Source: an uncultured Bacteroidota bacterium
Lineage (GTDB): Bacteria > Bacteroidota > Bacteroidia > Chitinophagales > Chitinophagaceae
NCBI GenBank assembly: GCA_903887415.1
Contig: CAISPO010000029.1
Location: 62,001-126,000 of the forward strand
Length of the DNA: 64,000 nucleotides
Direction: 5' to 3'
Below are positions 27,040 through 35,011 of the stretch, in pieces. Under the pieces are notes generated by a model. It did not search any database. It saw nothing but the letters and a program-made list of their open reading frames with translations, and had not been told where the DNA came from. The first letter of the stretch is position 1; each line of letters opens with the position of its first letter. The translations under genes were made by a program, and so were the position numbers.

Positions 27040-27590
27040 ATGGACTGATAACACAAAAGTACATGTCCACTTTTGAACGCCCTTGTGCTAATAAGCCGAA
27101 GGTCTAGCTGACGACTGATACCAACAAACAATGGTGTCCCTGCCCCAATCGCTACTGGGGATATCAAAACCTGGTACTCATCAATCAGCTCAGCTTCGGC
27201 TAATTGCGTAATGATATCACCACTACCCAGTATAGTCATGTCTTTTCCAGGCGTCTGCTTCAGTTCCGTGATTTCTGCCGCAATATCGCCACTCACAACA
27301 ATTGTATTATTCCAATCGGCTTTTTTTAGTGTTCTAGAAAAAACAATTTTCTCTGCATTGTTCATGCCCTGCGCAACAACGGGCATACTTTGTTTTGCCT
27401 GCGGTGTTGGCCAGAACGAAGCCATCAGATCGTAAGTAACCCTGCCGAATAACAACATGTTCCCGGCACTGAGGTTTTCTTCCGAAAGCTGTTGCAAGTC
27501 AGGGCCATTCTTATGCCAGTCTATCTCCCCATTTGGCCCTTTGTAATAACCATCAAGGCTCGTCAAATTAAACACCGATAATTTTCTCAT
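27030..27590 (-). CDS. dihydrofolate reductase/RibD-C family protein
   Basis: A 186-residue protein with the RibD C-terminal/DHFR-like fold: NLTSLDGYYKGPNGEIDWH, LLFGRVTYDLMASFWP and GSGDIITQLAEAELIDEYQVLISPVAIGAGTPLF. These are the YyaP/YwjB-like stand-alone reductases of unknown substrate. It is divergent from the VOC gene and convergent with recF. Confidence 0.9.
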   Translation of the reverse strand: MRKLSVFNLTSLDGYYKGPNGEIDWHKNGPDLQQLSEENLSAGNMLLFGRVTYDLMASFWPTPQAKQSMPVVAQGMNNAEKIVFSRTLKKADWNNTIVVSGDIAAEITELKQTPGKDMTILGSGDIITQLAEAELIDEYQVLISPVAIGAGTPLFVGISRQLDLRLISTRAFKSGHVLLCYQSIYK

Positions 27591-27638
27591 TTTGTCTTAT
27601 TGTTTGCACACACTAATTTAGCTACTAAAACTATAATC

Positions 27639-28034
27639 ATGCAGAACGTTGCAACTTTTTTAATGTTCGAAGGCAAGGCCGAGGAAGCTATGAAGCTATA
27701 TACTTCCGTTGTTCCCAACTCGTCGATAATTGGTGTTGCGAGGTATGCCAAAAACGAACCCGGCACTGGGGGCTCAATAAAGCACGCAGGCTTTATGCTG
27801 GGCGATCAACTGTTCGCCTGTATTGATAGCCCCGGAAAACATCAATTCAGTTTTACATCCTCCGTATCCATATTTATCACTTGCGATTCCGAGGCCGAGA
27901 CCGATGAGCTATTTACCAAATTATCTGTGGGAGGAAATATTATGATGCCGTTGAACACTTATCCTTTCAGCAAGAGGTTCGTATGGTTTTCCGACAAGTT
28001 TGGTGTCTCATGGCAACTCAGTTTTAATCCATAG
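27639..28034 (+). CDS. VOC family protein (PhnB-like)
   Basis: A 131-residue protein starting MQNVATFLMFEGKAEEAMKLY, with the FEGKAEEAM, GFMLGDQLFACIDSPG, FITCDSEAETDELFTKL and WFSDKFGVSWQLS blocks of PhnB-like members of the vicinal oxygen chelate superfamily. The 13 codons before this ATG are not needed. Substrate unknown. It overlaps the convergent GyrI-like gene by 11 bases. Confidence 0.9.
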   Translation: MQNVATFLMFEGKAEEAMKLYTSVVPNSSIIGVARYAKNEPGTGGSIKHAGFMLGDQLFACIDSPGKHQFSFTSSVSIFITCDSEAETDELFTKLSVGGNIMMPLNTYPFSKRFVWFSDKFGVSWQLSFNP

Positions 28035-28437
28035 ACTTCAGCCTCACCATACACTGCACATCTTCATTGGCCCGGTACCACTCTACGCAATAGCCTTCCG
28101 GATCGATACCCGGCATTGCAAGCAATGTCTGAAAGGCAGCACCGATGGCAGGGATGTCTTTCATGAAGTTATGTATTGTCACAGCACAATACTTTCCTTT
28201 CTTCAGCACCAGCGACTCTATGCCCAGCGTGCGGGCTTCACCTTCGGCCATCATTTCAGCGCCAGCGCGATAAGTGATAACGCCCTTCTCTGGCCTGGAA
28301 ATACCATATATATGGCGACTGCCGTGCTGCGGAACCAGCGCATAAAGTTTATCGAAAGCAGCCATCACCCCATCAGGGAATGAGCTTGCGGTGACGTACA
28401 TTACGTTGATGTCTTCGTCTAATGTTATCGTTTCCAT
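28024..28437 (-). CDS. GyrI-like small-molecule-binding protein
   Basis: A 137-residue stand-alone effector-binding (GyrI/AraC-E) domain from METITLDEDI at 28437. The SFPDGVMAAFDKLYALVP helix, YRAGAEMMAEGEA, LVLKKGKYCAVTIHNFMKDIPAIGAAF and YCVEWY match this fold. There is no DNA-binding domain. It could be a multidrug or metabolite binder, or a regulator partner; inference only. Confidence 0.75.
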   Translation of the reverse strand: METITLDEDINVMYVTASSFPDGVMAAFDKLYALVPQHGSRHIYGISRPEKGVITYRAGAEMMAEGEARTLGIESLVLKKGKYCAVTIHNFMKDIPAIGAAFQTLLAMPGIDPEGYCVEWYRANEDVQCMVRLKSMD

Positions 28438-28561
28438 ATTCGAAATCAAAAAGCTAAAGCAAAATATTTGCGCCAAAATATCCCATTTTTTAAAAAGATT
28501 TAGTCAGGAGGAAAACAATTATTTTTGCAGTAACAAATCTGATCATCTTTGTGAGGTATTG

Positions 28562-28596
28562 TTTGGAATTTGCAGTTTATAATTTGGAGTTTTTCA
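28562..28596. repeat. heptamer array, TTTGGAN type, before recR
   Basis: Five 7-nt units beginning TTT (28562-28568, 28569-28575, 28576-28582, 28583-28589, 28590-28596) end one base before the recR ATG. Two of them match TTTGGAN. Another array follows the recR stop. Confidence 0.75.
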
Positions 28597-28597
28597 C

Positions 28598-29224
28598 ATG
28601 ATATTTTCATCAAAGCTGGTTGAGGACGCAGTTCAGGAATTTTCCAGGCTGCCGGGTATAGGAAAGAAAACAGCGCTGCGTATGGTGCTGCAACTGCTGC
28701 GCATGGACACCGGTGAGGTGGACGCATTTACTGAAGCGGTATCGCGTATGCGGCATGGCGTAAAGTTTTGTAAACAATGCCACAACATCTCAGATAGTGA
28801 AGTATGCATTATCTGTGTAAACCCTGGCCGCAACCGCAGCCAGGTATGTGTAGTGGAGACCATCCGCGATGTAATAGCAATTGAAAGTACCCAGCAATAC
28901 AGTGGATTATATCATGTGCTGGGCGGCATCCTCTGTCCGCTTGATGGCATAGGCCCTGACCAGCTTAATATTTCAACCCTGCACAACAGGGTAAAACAAA
29001 ACGAAATTTCGGAGATCATTATGGCGCTGAGCCCAACTATTGAGGGTGATACGACGGTTTACTACATTGCCCGCCAGTTGAAGGACCTTCCCGTTACCAT
29101 TACAACGATAGCCCGCGGCATTGCCTTCGGTGGCGAATTGGAATACGCGGATGAAATGACCCTGGCCCGCTCTATTGCAAAACGCCAGCCGATAGAGAAC
29201 TACGTGAATGTATCAGGGAAGTAA
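28598..29224 (+). CDS. recR: recombination protein RecR
   Basis: Forms the clamp that works with RecO and RecF in gap repair. The 208 residues show the helix-hairpin-helix LPGIGKKTALRM, the zinc finger CKQCHNISDSEVCIIC, and the Toprim core VCVVETIRDVIAIE with LGGILCPLDGIGP. The length is normal. The gene is bracketed by two different heptamer arrays. Confidence 0.96.
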   Translation: MIFSSKLVEDAVQEFSRLPGIGKKTALRMVLQLLRMDTGEVDAFTEAVSRMRHGVKFCKQCHNISDSEVCIICVNPGRNRSQVCVVETIRDVIAIESTQQYSGLYHVLGGILCPLDGIGPDQLNISTLHNRVKQNEISEIIMALSPTIEGDTTVYYIARQLKDLPVTITTIARGIAFGGELEYADEMTLARSIAKRQPIENYVNVSGK

Positions 29225-29257
29225 TTGGAAATTAGGGATTTGGACTGGGGAATTAGG
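29223..29257. repeat. heptamer array, AATTNGG type, after recR
   Basis: Five 7-nt units (29223-29229 to 29251-29257), mostly AATTNGG or close, start within the recR stop codon. Confidence 0.75.
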
Positions 29258-29261
29258 ATTG

Positions 29262-30317
29262 TTACCTGGTTAAAATGTTCGAGAATCGTTTCACATTAAC
29301 ATCCGGCATTAGTGGCATGCCATTTACTAAATGCTGGGCAAACTGGTCCGCAAAAAACGGCGCAACAGAACAACCCTTGGTACCCATACCATTGAATATA
29401 CCTACTGATGGCACAGTAGGATGTAGCCCCACAAATGGTTTGCGGTCCAGATTCACTGGCCGTTGTGCGACAATATGGTCAACGATCCTGTAGGGCAGCT
29501 TCAGCCAGTAATTAAGCAATTCTTCTGTTTGTTTCCTGAATGCGGCAGTAGGCTGCATGTCTGCGTACTTCCAGTCGTGAGTGGCGCCGATCCAGAACAG
29601 GCCCTTATGCCACGGCACTATATTGAAGCCCTGTTTATAAATGTTGTTTGCGGGCAGGCCTGGTATCTCTGCTATCAGCGCCTCTCCTTTGTCTTTTGAC
29701 CAGGGTAGTTTGCTGAAAAACGGATTATCCATACTTGCCGCACCGTCGCAGAAAATTATCTTCTCGGCTGCTATGTCGCCGTATCTCACGCCCCCCTCCC
29801 CTATCTCGCAATCATCTATACGGAACCTGTTCCAAACCAATAAATCCTTTACAAGTAAGTGATCGCGCCAATTGTGGAGCATGGCACCGATATCTACCAG
29901 CAAGCAGGGGGTTATTTCACCAATGCCGTAATTGAAACGAAAATATTCCTGCCATTTGCCCCCGTCCCCTGATTGAGCCAAATATTCATTCTCTTCAGTC
30001 AATTTATCATTGAAACCTTGAGCAGCATCGCGTGAAGCATGAAAATCAAGAATATTGCATTTGCTGATGAGCGTTACTCCAAGCTCATTCCCCATCTCCT
30101 TATAAGTAGTCTGTGCAAAAGGTAGCAGTTGCTCTATCATCCAAGTCCGCACCAGCCGTTTCCCGGTAACGGGATTAATAACACCGCTGGCCACTTTGCT
30201 TGCGGTAGAAATATTGCCATCGTCAATTACGATGACTTTTTTACCGAGCTTCATTACCGCCCTGCTCAGCAGCGTACCACTAACGCCCTGGCCTATAATG
30301 AGGTAATCCACCGTCAT
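29262..30317 (-). CDS. FAD-dependent oxidoreductase (DAO family)
   Basis: A 351-residue DAO-fold flavoprotein. The FAD site LIIGQGVSGTLLSRAVMKLG is at the N-terminus, followed by ASGVINPVTGKRLVRTW, which resembles the oxidoreductase half of MnmC and glycine oxidases. Near the C-terminus is a FVGLHPTVPSVGIFNGMGTKGCSVAPFFA block. It shares 4 bases (ATGA) with the upstream dapF stop, so it is translationally coupled to dapF. The substrate is unknown; an amine or amino acid is likely from the family. Confidence 0.85.
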   Translation of the reverse strand: MTVDYLIIGQGVSGTLLSRAVMKLGKKVIVIDDGNISTASKVASGVINPVTGKRLVRTWMIEQLLPFAQTTYKEMGNELGVTLISKCNILDFHASRDAAQGFNDKLTEENEYLAQSGDGGKWQEYFRFNYGIGEITPCLLVDIGAMLHNWRDHLLVKDLLVWNRFRIDDCEIGEGGVRYGDIAAEKIIFCDGAASMDNPFFSKLPWSKDKGEALIAEIPGLPANNIYKQGFNIVPWHKGLFWIGATHDWKYADMQPTAAFRKQTEELLNYWLKLPYRIVDHIVAQRPVNLDRKPFVGLHPTVPSVGIFNGMGTKGCSVAPFFADQFAQHLVNGMPLMPDVNVKRFSNILTR

Positions 30318-31084
30318 AATGTGATATCTCCCTTAAACACAAAGACCGCGGGCCCGGTAAGAACCACATCTGAAGCAGAATTGGGGGTCAATTTAATAAA
30401 CGACACTTCGAGATGTCCGCCAATTGTTTCAACGGCAGTTTTGAAAGTGCCAGTGCCATTAAAGGTAGCTGCAATTGCTGCCGCTGTTACGCCGGTACCG
30501 CAGCTTAGTGTTTCATCCTCTACCCCTCTTTCGTACGTCCGCACAATCAATCTTGCGCCATCAGACTGTACAAAATTTACATTGATGCCATCAGGCATGA
30601 AACGTATTTCGTTGCGTATTCTTTGGCCTTCGTAGAAAACATCAATATTTTTTACGTTTTTCACCCATATTACCTGGTGCGGGGAGCCCGTATTGAGTAT
30701 GGTATAACCATCGTGTATGTTCATTTCCCTCACATCATTCATCTGGAGACTGATCAGGCCATTTTCACTTATCATAGCGATATGCACACCATCGATAGCG
30801 ATGAATTTTGCCTTATAAGTTATCAACCCAAGAGATTTTGCAAAAGCCGTCATACACCTCCCGCCATTGCCGCACATAGTGCTTTCCCTGCCATCAGAAT
30901 TATAGTACACCATCCTGAAATCATAGCCCTCAGCATTTTCCAGCAACATGAGCCCATCTGCACCAACGCCAAAATGCCGGTCGCACATCGCGGCTACCTG
31001 CTCCGTAGTAAAGTTGAGTTTCCCATCCCGGTTATCAAACAGGATAAAGTCATTGCCCGTGCCATGGTATTTGTAGAAAGTCAT
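30314..31084 (-). CDS. dapF: diaminopimelate epimerase
   Basis: Interconverts LL- and meso-diaminopimelate for lysine and peptidoglycan synthesis. Both catalytic cysteines are in their motifs: MCGNGGRC and LSCGTGVTAAA. The N-terminal KYHGTGNDFI and RHFGVGADGL are conserved. 256 residues is normal. It leads a two-gene unit with the FAD oxidoreductase. Confidence 0.96.
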   Translation of the reverse strand: MTFYKYHGTGNDFILFDNRDGKLNFTTEQVAAMCDRHFGVGADGLMLLENAEGYDFRMVYYNSDGRESTMCGNGGRCMTAFAKSLGLITYKAKFIAIDGVHIAMISENGLISLQMNDVREMNIHDGYTILNTGSPHQVIWVKNVKNIDVFYEGQRIRNEIRFMPDGINVNFVQSDGARLIVRTYERGVEDETLSCGTGVTAAAIAATFNGTGTFKTAVETIGGHLEVSFIKLTPNSASDVVLTGPAVFVFKGDITL

Positions 31085-31147
31085 TTTTATGGAAGTCTAA
31101 AATAATGTACTGCCTGCGAGTTAGCATCTAAAGTTAAAAAACAAAAT

Positions 31148-32053
31148 TTACTTCGCATCCAGTATCATCGGCGTACTACCCTTTCCCATTACAATGATCT
31201 TGGCGTTAGATGATGCTGCAAGTTCCTTCATGGTTTTTATCTGCTCGTACTGCAGTTGTTTATCGGTGAGGCTCTCGCTGATGATACGCTGATAGTCAGC
31301 AATACCCTGCGCTTCTACCCGCTTGCGGTCTGCCTCCTGGCGTTCTTTCTGCAATACAAACTCCATTTTCTGTGCTTCCTGCTCGGCGTTGATTTTTGAT
31401 TCTATTGCGTTTTTCACCGAAGTGGGCAGCGAAATATTCCTGATGAGCAGGTTTTCCAATAGCAAGCCGCGCTTGGCAAAGTCGTCCTCAATTGCCTTAT
31501 AGATACGCGCCTGGAACTCATCGCGCTTTGTTGAATAAAGTGAAACAGCATCATAATACACTGCGTTGTCGCGTATCTTGGTACGGGATATAGGGCGCAC
31601 TATTTTGTCTTTATAGTCCAGGCCCGTTTGCTTGAAAAGATTGGGTGCACTTTCCGGTATTACACGAAAGAGTACAGTAAGGTCTATGGTCACCTCAAGG
31701 CCATCTGCGCTAAGCACACGTATAGCATCATCACCAGCTTTGTCGCCTTCATTATGCACACCGCTCATGGTGTAGTTTTGTGTCCGCGTTTCAATAGGTT
31801 CTATATCTAAAAGCGGGTTGATAAAATGCAGCCCGCTATACAATACGCCAGACTGTACATTGCCATATAGTTTTTGTACACCTACGTGACCAGAGTCTAT
31901 TTGCACCACCGAAGCAGTGATGATACCAATGAGCACAACTCCTGTGCCAATGGCCATTGCAGGCTTGCCATATACGCTGCGCTTGTCATTCAGCATACGG
32001 GAAAGTATATAACCGCCCAGGAAAATAACGATACCTAAAATAAAGAATCCCAT
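31148..32053 (-). CDS. prohibitin-like SPFH/Band 7 protein
   Basis: Starting MGFFILGIVIFLGGYIL at 32053 the protein has 301 residues. It has two N-terminal membrane segments, then the SPFH domain (VDSGHVGVQKLYG, the IEPIETRTQNYTM strand, ADGLEVTIDLTVLFRV), then a charged helical coiled coil (KINAEQEAQKMEFVLQKE). It probably forms membrane-associated oligomers that scaffold or regulate proteases. The 19-codon-longer frame overlaps the -7 box at 32076-32083. Confidence 0.92.
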   Translation of the reverse strand: MGFFILGIVIFLGGYILSRMLNDKRSVYGKPAMAIGTGVVLIGIITASVVQIDSGHVGVQKLYGNVQSGVLYSGLHFINPLLDIEPIETRTQNYTMSGVHNEGDKAGDDAIRVLSADGLEVTIDLTVLFRVIPESAPNLFKQTGLDYKDKIVRPISRTKIRDNAVYYDAVSLYSTKRDEFQARIYKAIEDDFAKRGLLLENLLIRNISLPTSVKNAIESKINAEQEAQKMEFVLQKERQEADRKRVEAQGIADYQRIISESLTDKQLQYEQIKTMKELAASSNAKIIVMGKGSTPMILDAK

Positions 32054-32075
32054 AAAATTGGCTTTATGTTTGCAA

Positions 32076-32083
32076 CAAAAGTA
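32076..32083 (-). promoter_or_regulatory. -7 promoter element of the prohibitin gene
   Basis: The minus strand reads TACTTTTG (TAnnTTTG) 22 bases before the ATG. No well-spaced TTTG is evident. Confidence 0.45.
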
Positions 32084-32127
32084 GAATGATTTACGCCAAT
32101 TCATAAACAAGAAAAAAGGCGTGGCTA

Positions 32128-32162
32128 TAAAAAGAAAATCCTCCCGGAGTTACCGGGAGGAT
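32128..32162 (-). terminator. terminator after the 32181-32750 gene
   Basis: ATCCTCCCGG (32138-32147) and CCGGGAGGAT (32153-32162) form a perfect 10-bp stem with a 5-nt loop. On the minus strand it is followed by TTTTCTTTTT. Confidence 0.88.
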
Positions 32163-32180
32163 AAAAAATAAATAAAATGC

Positions 32181-32750
32181 TTACATATTGGCCAGCGAAG
32201 TTATATTCCAGCTCTGCACCAGGTCGGGTGTGAGATTGGGAATGTAGAACTGCGTAGCGCCGCCGGGCAACCTCCCGCCGCCGCTGCCTTCACCCGCCAT
32301 TTTACGCGATTGGGCTACGGTCTTTTTCCCCGTCTCTTTATCTTCGTAAACATCTATGCGCGACATTGACGCAAAACCGCCAAAGAACCCATACACGGGA
32401 ACGTTAAGCGTAATTTCTAAAAGGTATTCGAGCGAATTCCAGTTCTCTTTTACTGCTGAGGTGACCCTGCCATACTCACGTATGCTGACACCAAAATGCC
32501 TGGACATACTCAACTTCTGCCCCCACCCTGCATCGTGCTTATATTCGTCATATGGACTCCACCATTGCGACATTGCAGGCTTCCCGGTAACCCTGTCGTT
32601 AAAAGACAGATTGGTATCGCCGTTGAATTTGTATAATCTAGTACCCTGTGGTATCAGGTCCTTAGTAGGCCCAGCGCCACTCCTTTGTATAAAAGCATTC
32701 TGGTGCTCCAATGGCAAACTTGAGAAATCGACATTTTGGTTGAGTATCAT
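32181..32750 (-). CDS. unknown protein, possible ADP-ribosyltransferase-like fold
   Basis: A 189-residue cytosolic protein with no family I can name firmly. Segments in order: GTRLYKFNGDTNLS (residues about 37-50, Arg at the strand end), SQWWSPYDEY, a helix GWGQKLSMSRHFGVSIREY, the strand LLEITLNVPVYGFFGGFAS, and near the end GGRLPGGATQFYIPN. An N-terminal R-x-x-K/R strand, an S-x-W-W motif and a GGxTQ-type last strand are reminiscent of ART or TNT-like toxin domains, but the catalytic Glu is not obvious. It is monocistronic with its own terminator. Confidence 0.6.
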   Translation of the reverse strand: MILNQNVDFSSLPLEHQNAFIQRSGAGPTKDLIPQGTRLYKFNGDTNLSFNDRVTGKPAMSQWWSPYDEYKHDAGWGQKLSMSRHFGVSIREYGRVTSAVKENWNSLEYLLEITLNVPVYGFFGGFASMSRIDVYEDKETGKKTVAQSRKMAGEGSGGGRLPGGATQFYIPNLTPDLVQSWNITSLANM

Positions 32751-32870
32751 GGTAATGTTTTTTTAAAGATTATATCGCAATTTATAAATTAGGTTTTAGA
32801 AAAGCAAACTTTGTCAACAAAACTTATCGCCGATCAAGGCCATAAATAATTTAGAGCACGAGACAAAATA

Positions 32871-34481
32871 CTAAACCGGGCTGACGTAATACATCTTCAT
32901 CATCCCCTTGCCTTTCGCCTCTATTTCTCCCCGGTATTCACAGTTAAATTTATCCTTCACCAGTTCGCAGGTTGTCTGCGATATATTAATTTTGCCTGCT
33001 TCACTATTCTGCTCCATTCGGGCCGCGGTATTCACAGTATCGCCCCAGATATCGTAGGCAAATTTCTTTACCCCCACTATGCCTGCCACGACGCTGCCGG
33101 TATGTATGCCTATACGGATCTCAAAGGTTTGGTTGCCCGGCTTTGCCGCCCTCTCGCGCATAAATGCAGTGATCTCCATAGCTGCACGCAGACTATGTTC
33201 CGCATGTTCTGGATCAGGCGAGGGAAGACCGGCTACCGCAAGATAAGCGTCGCCTATGGTCTTTATTTTTTCGATCTTATACCTGGTCGTTATCTCGTCA
33301 AAGGCTTTGAAGCAGGTGTCCAGCTCGTCTATCAATTCCTGCGGGCTCATCCGCTCGCTGGCATTGGTAAAGTTCACAAAATCAGTAAATAGTACCGTAA
33401 CATTATCAAACAGCTTTGCCGAGGCACTCCCCGTTTCCTTAAGTTCTTCAGCTACCTCCGCAGGTAATATGTTTAGCAGCAAAGTGTCTGATCTCTTTTT
33501 TTGCAGCATCAGCTCGCTGGTTCTTTCTGCCACCTTCTCTTCCAGCAGTGAGAGTGCGTTTGCCTGTGCCTGTTCCTTTTGCAGTTTCAGGAAGTTGATC
33601 TTATCGGCAATGGATATGGACTGCAGGATGATACAAGCGGCAAAGGAAAGCTCCGTTAAAGTGTTGTGTATATGAAATGCGAACGTCAGCACCACCGACA
33701 CAAATACTCCTCCTAATAGTATCACCTGCATTAATGCCACAAACCGGAATGCTTTTATTTTGTATAACCCGCTCCTGATGAAATTGGCCAGGGTATAAGC
33801 CATTTGCGACAGGATCACTGCGTCACAGGCTACAATAAACACGCGGGAGAAAAGCACATCGTCTTCATACTTCAGTTTAGAAAAGTAAACGGCAAATATG
33901 AGCACGAAAAGCGCACCAAAAACAAGGTTCAGCAATTTTATATTAGCGGCAATCTGCCGTTCTTTAAATACTTTCATTCCATTCTCTACAAGAAAAAAAT
34001 GAATAAATTTCAGGAACAGCTTCGACTGAACAAAAATCGCACAGCCGAATGCAAAACAATCGAAAAAATATAGCTCTATTCTGTTAGCAGGATGAGCAAT
34101 AGCAACGGCATAAACAACAAAAAACCAGCTAATAGAATAGATCACATTTTTGATGCTCCTGTCGCCCACGGAGCGGAACAGGAACAAATTGTAAAAGAAA
34201 GCGAAAATAAGAATACCCAGCAGCGCCCCGGTATAGAAATTCAACTTGTCGTGTTTCTGCGGGATCATCAGCAACCTGCTGTAATACCTTGCTGCATCAT
34301 AATAATCATTCCGATAGGAGCATATAGTGACAATATCATTCAGCAATTTAACTTTACTAGTGTCTTCCTTTTGTGCAGGCAGCGCTCGAAGCATAGAATC
34401 TGTCAGCTCCCGCTCCTGTTTATCTGCCATGGCGTTAGCAAAGGCTGGCTGGCGCGCGTGAAGGTTGCCGGTGCTGAGCAA
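32871..34481 (-). CDS. membrane-bound class III adenylate cyclase
   Basis: A 536-residue protein with seven or so membrane segments (residues about 80-300), a coiled coil (LEEKVAERTSELMLQKKRS) and a C-terminal class III cyclase domain. Metal Asp residues are in LFTDFVNFT and TIGDAYLA. The base-selecting pair is Lys (EKIKTIGD) and Asp (YDIWGDTVN), the combination found in adenylate, not guanylate, cyclases; Asn and Arg of NTAARME complete the site. It probably makes cAMP in response to a membrane signal. The first in-frame standard start is the TTG at 34481, but a signal-peptide-like KQVIKTILLLLALLSTG lies upstream with a CTG at 34520. Confidence 0.9.
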   Translation of the reverse strand: MLSTGNLHARQPAFANAMADKQERELTDSMLRALPAQKEDTSKVKLLNDIVTICSYRNDYYDAARYYSRLLMIPQKHDKLNFYTGALLGILIFAFFYNLFLFRSVGDRSIKNVIYSISWFFVVYAVAIAHPANRIELYFFDCFAFGCAIFVQSKLFLKFIHFFLVENGMKVFKERQIAANIKLLNLVFGALFVLIFAVYFSKLKYEDDVLFSRVFIVACDAVILSQMAYTLANFIRSGLYKIKAFRFVALMQVILLGGVFVSVVLTFAFHIHNTLTELSFAACIILQSISIADKINFLKLQKEQAQANALSLLEEKVAERTSELMLQKKRSDTLLLNILPAEVAEELKETGSASAKLFDNVTVLFTDFVNFTNASERMSPQELIDELDTCFKAFDEITTRYKIEKIKTIGDAYLAVAGLPSPDPEHAEHSLRAAMEITAFMRERAAKPGNQTFEIRIGIHTGSVVAGIVGVKKFAYDIWGDTVNTAARMEQNSEAGKINISQTTCELVKDKFNCEYRGEIEAKGKGMMKMYYVSPV

Positions 34482-34582
34482 CGCAAGTAATAGCAGTATG
34501 GTTTTTATTACTTGTTTCAGATTTTTTGTCTATTCGTGAAAAATCGGGTCCCGACAAAGCCATAAACAGCCATCGGCTAAAA

Positions 34583-34810
34583 TTATGCGGCTGCGATAAT
34601 TGTTTCATTAGATACCACATCAGAAGCATATGCCAAAACCGCGTTTATAGAAACGTGGGTAAGATTTGGATAAGCAGCAATAATGTCATCGGCAGAGGCT
34701 CCTACAGATAACTTGCCGAGTACCAATGCTACGGTAATTCTCGTGCCTTTCACCACCGGTTTACCCAGCATGACATCGGCATTTGACTCTATATATTCTT
34801 TGTAATCCAT
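34583..34810 (-). CDS. DUF433 antitoxin-like protein
   Basis: A 75-residue protein from MDYKEYIESN at 34810. The motif LGKPVVKGTRITVALVLGKLSVGASADDIIAAYPNLT is the DUF433 signature of VapB45-like antitoxins, which usually sit next to a DUF5615/PIN-like toxin. No toxin gene fits the 100 bases downstream or the space upstream, so it is an orphan here. Confidence 0.85.
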   Translation of the reverse strand: MDYKEYIESNADVMLGKPVVKGTRITVALVLGKLSVGASADDIIAAYPNLTHVSINAVLAYASDVVSNETIIAAA

Positions 34811-34937
34811 AAACAATATTGGTATCACAATTTACGATTAATTTTCGATTCCATAATCTGTCCCCCCTGAGCCAATCTTGCTATTCACAGGAATCAATGT
34901 ATGGTAGTCAATGTTTCTCTGTTTGCAATTCAATGAG

Positions 34938-34993
34938 TATCTCCGGGTTCTCCGAAGGACAGAGACACGGAGATGACATAAACCCTATATTTG
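34938..34993 (+). promoter_or_regulatory. inverted repeat and -7 element before the 35012 gene
   Basis: ATCTCCG (about 34938-34944) and CGGAGAT (about 34968-34974) enclose a second, imperfect TTCTCCG/CAGAGA pairing. The hairpin lies just upstream of TATATTTG (34986-34993), which is 18 bases from the ATG. It could be an operator or a chance repeat; no -33 TTTG is seen. Confidence 0.4.
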
Positions 34994-35011
34994 CCGGATT
35001 ATCAATAGCAA

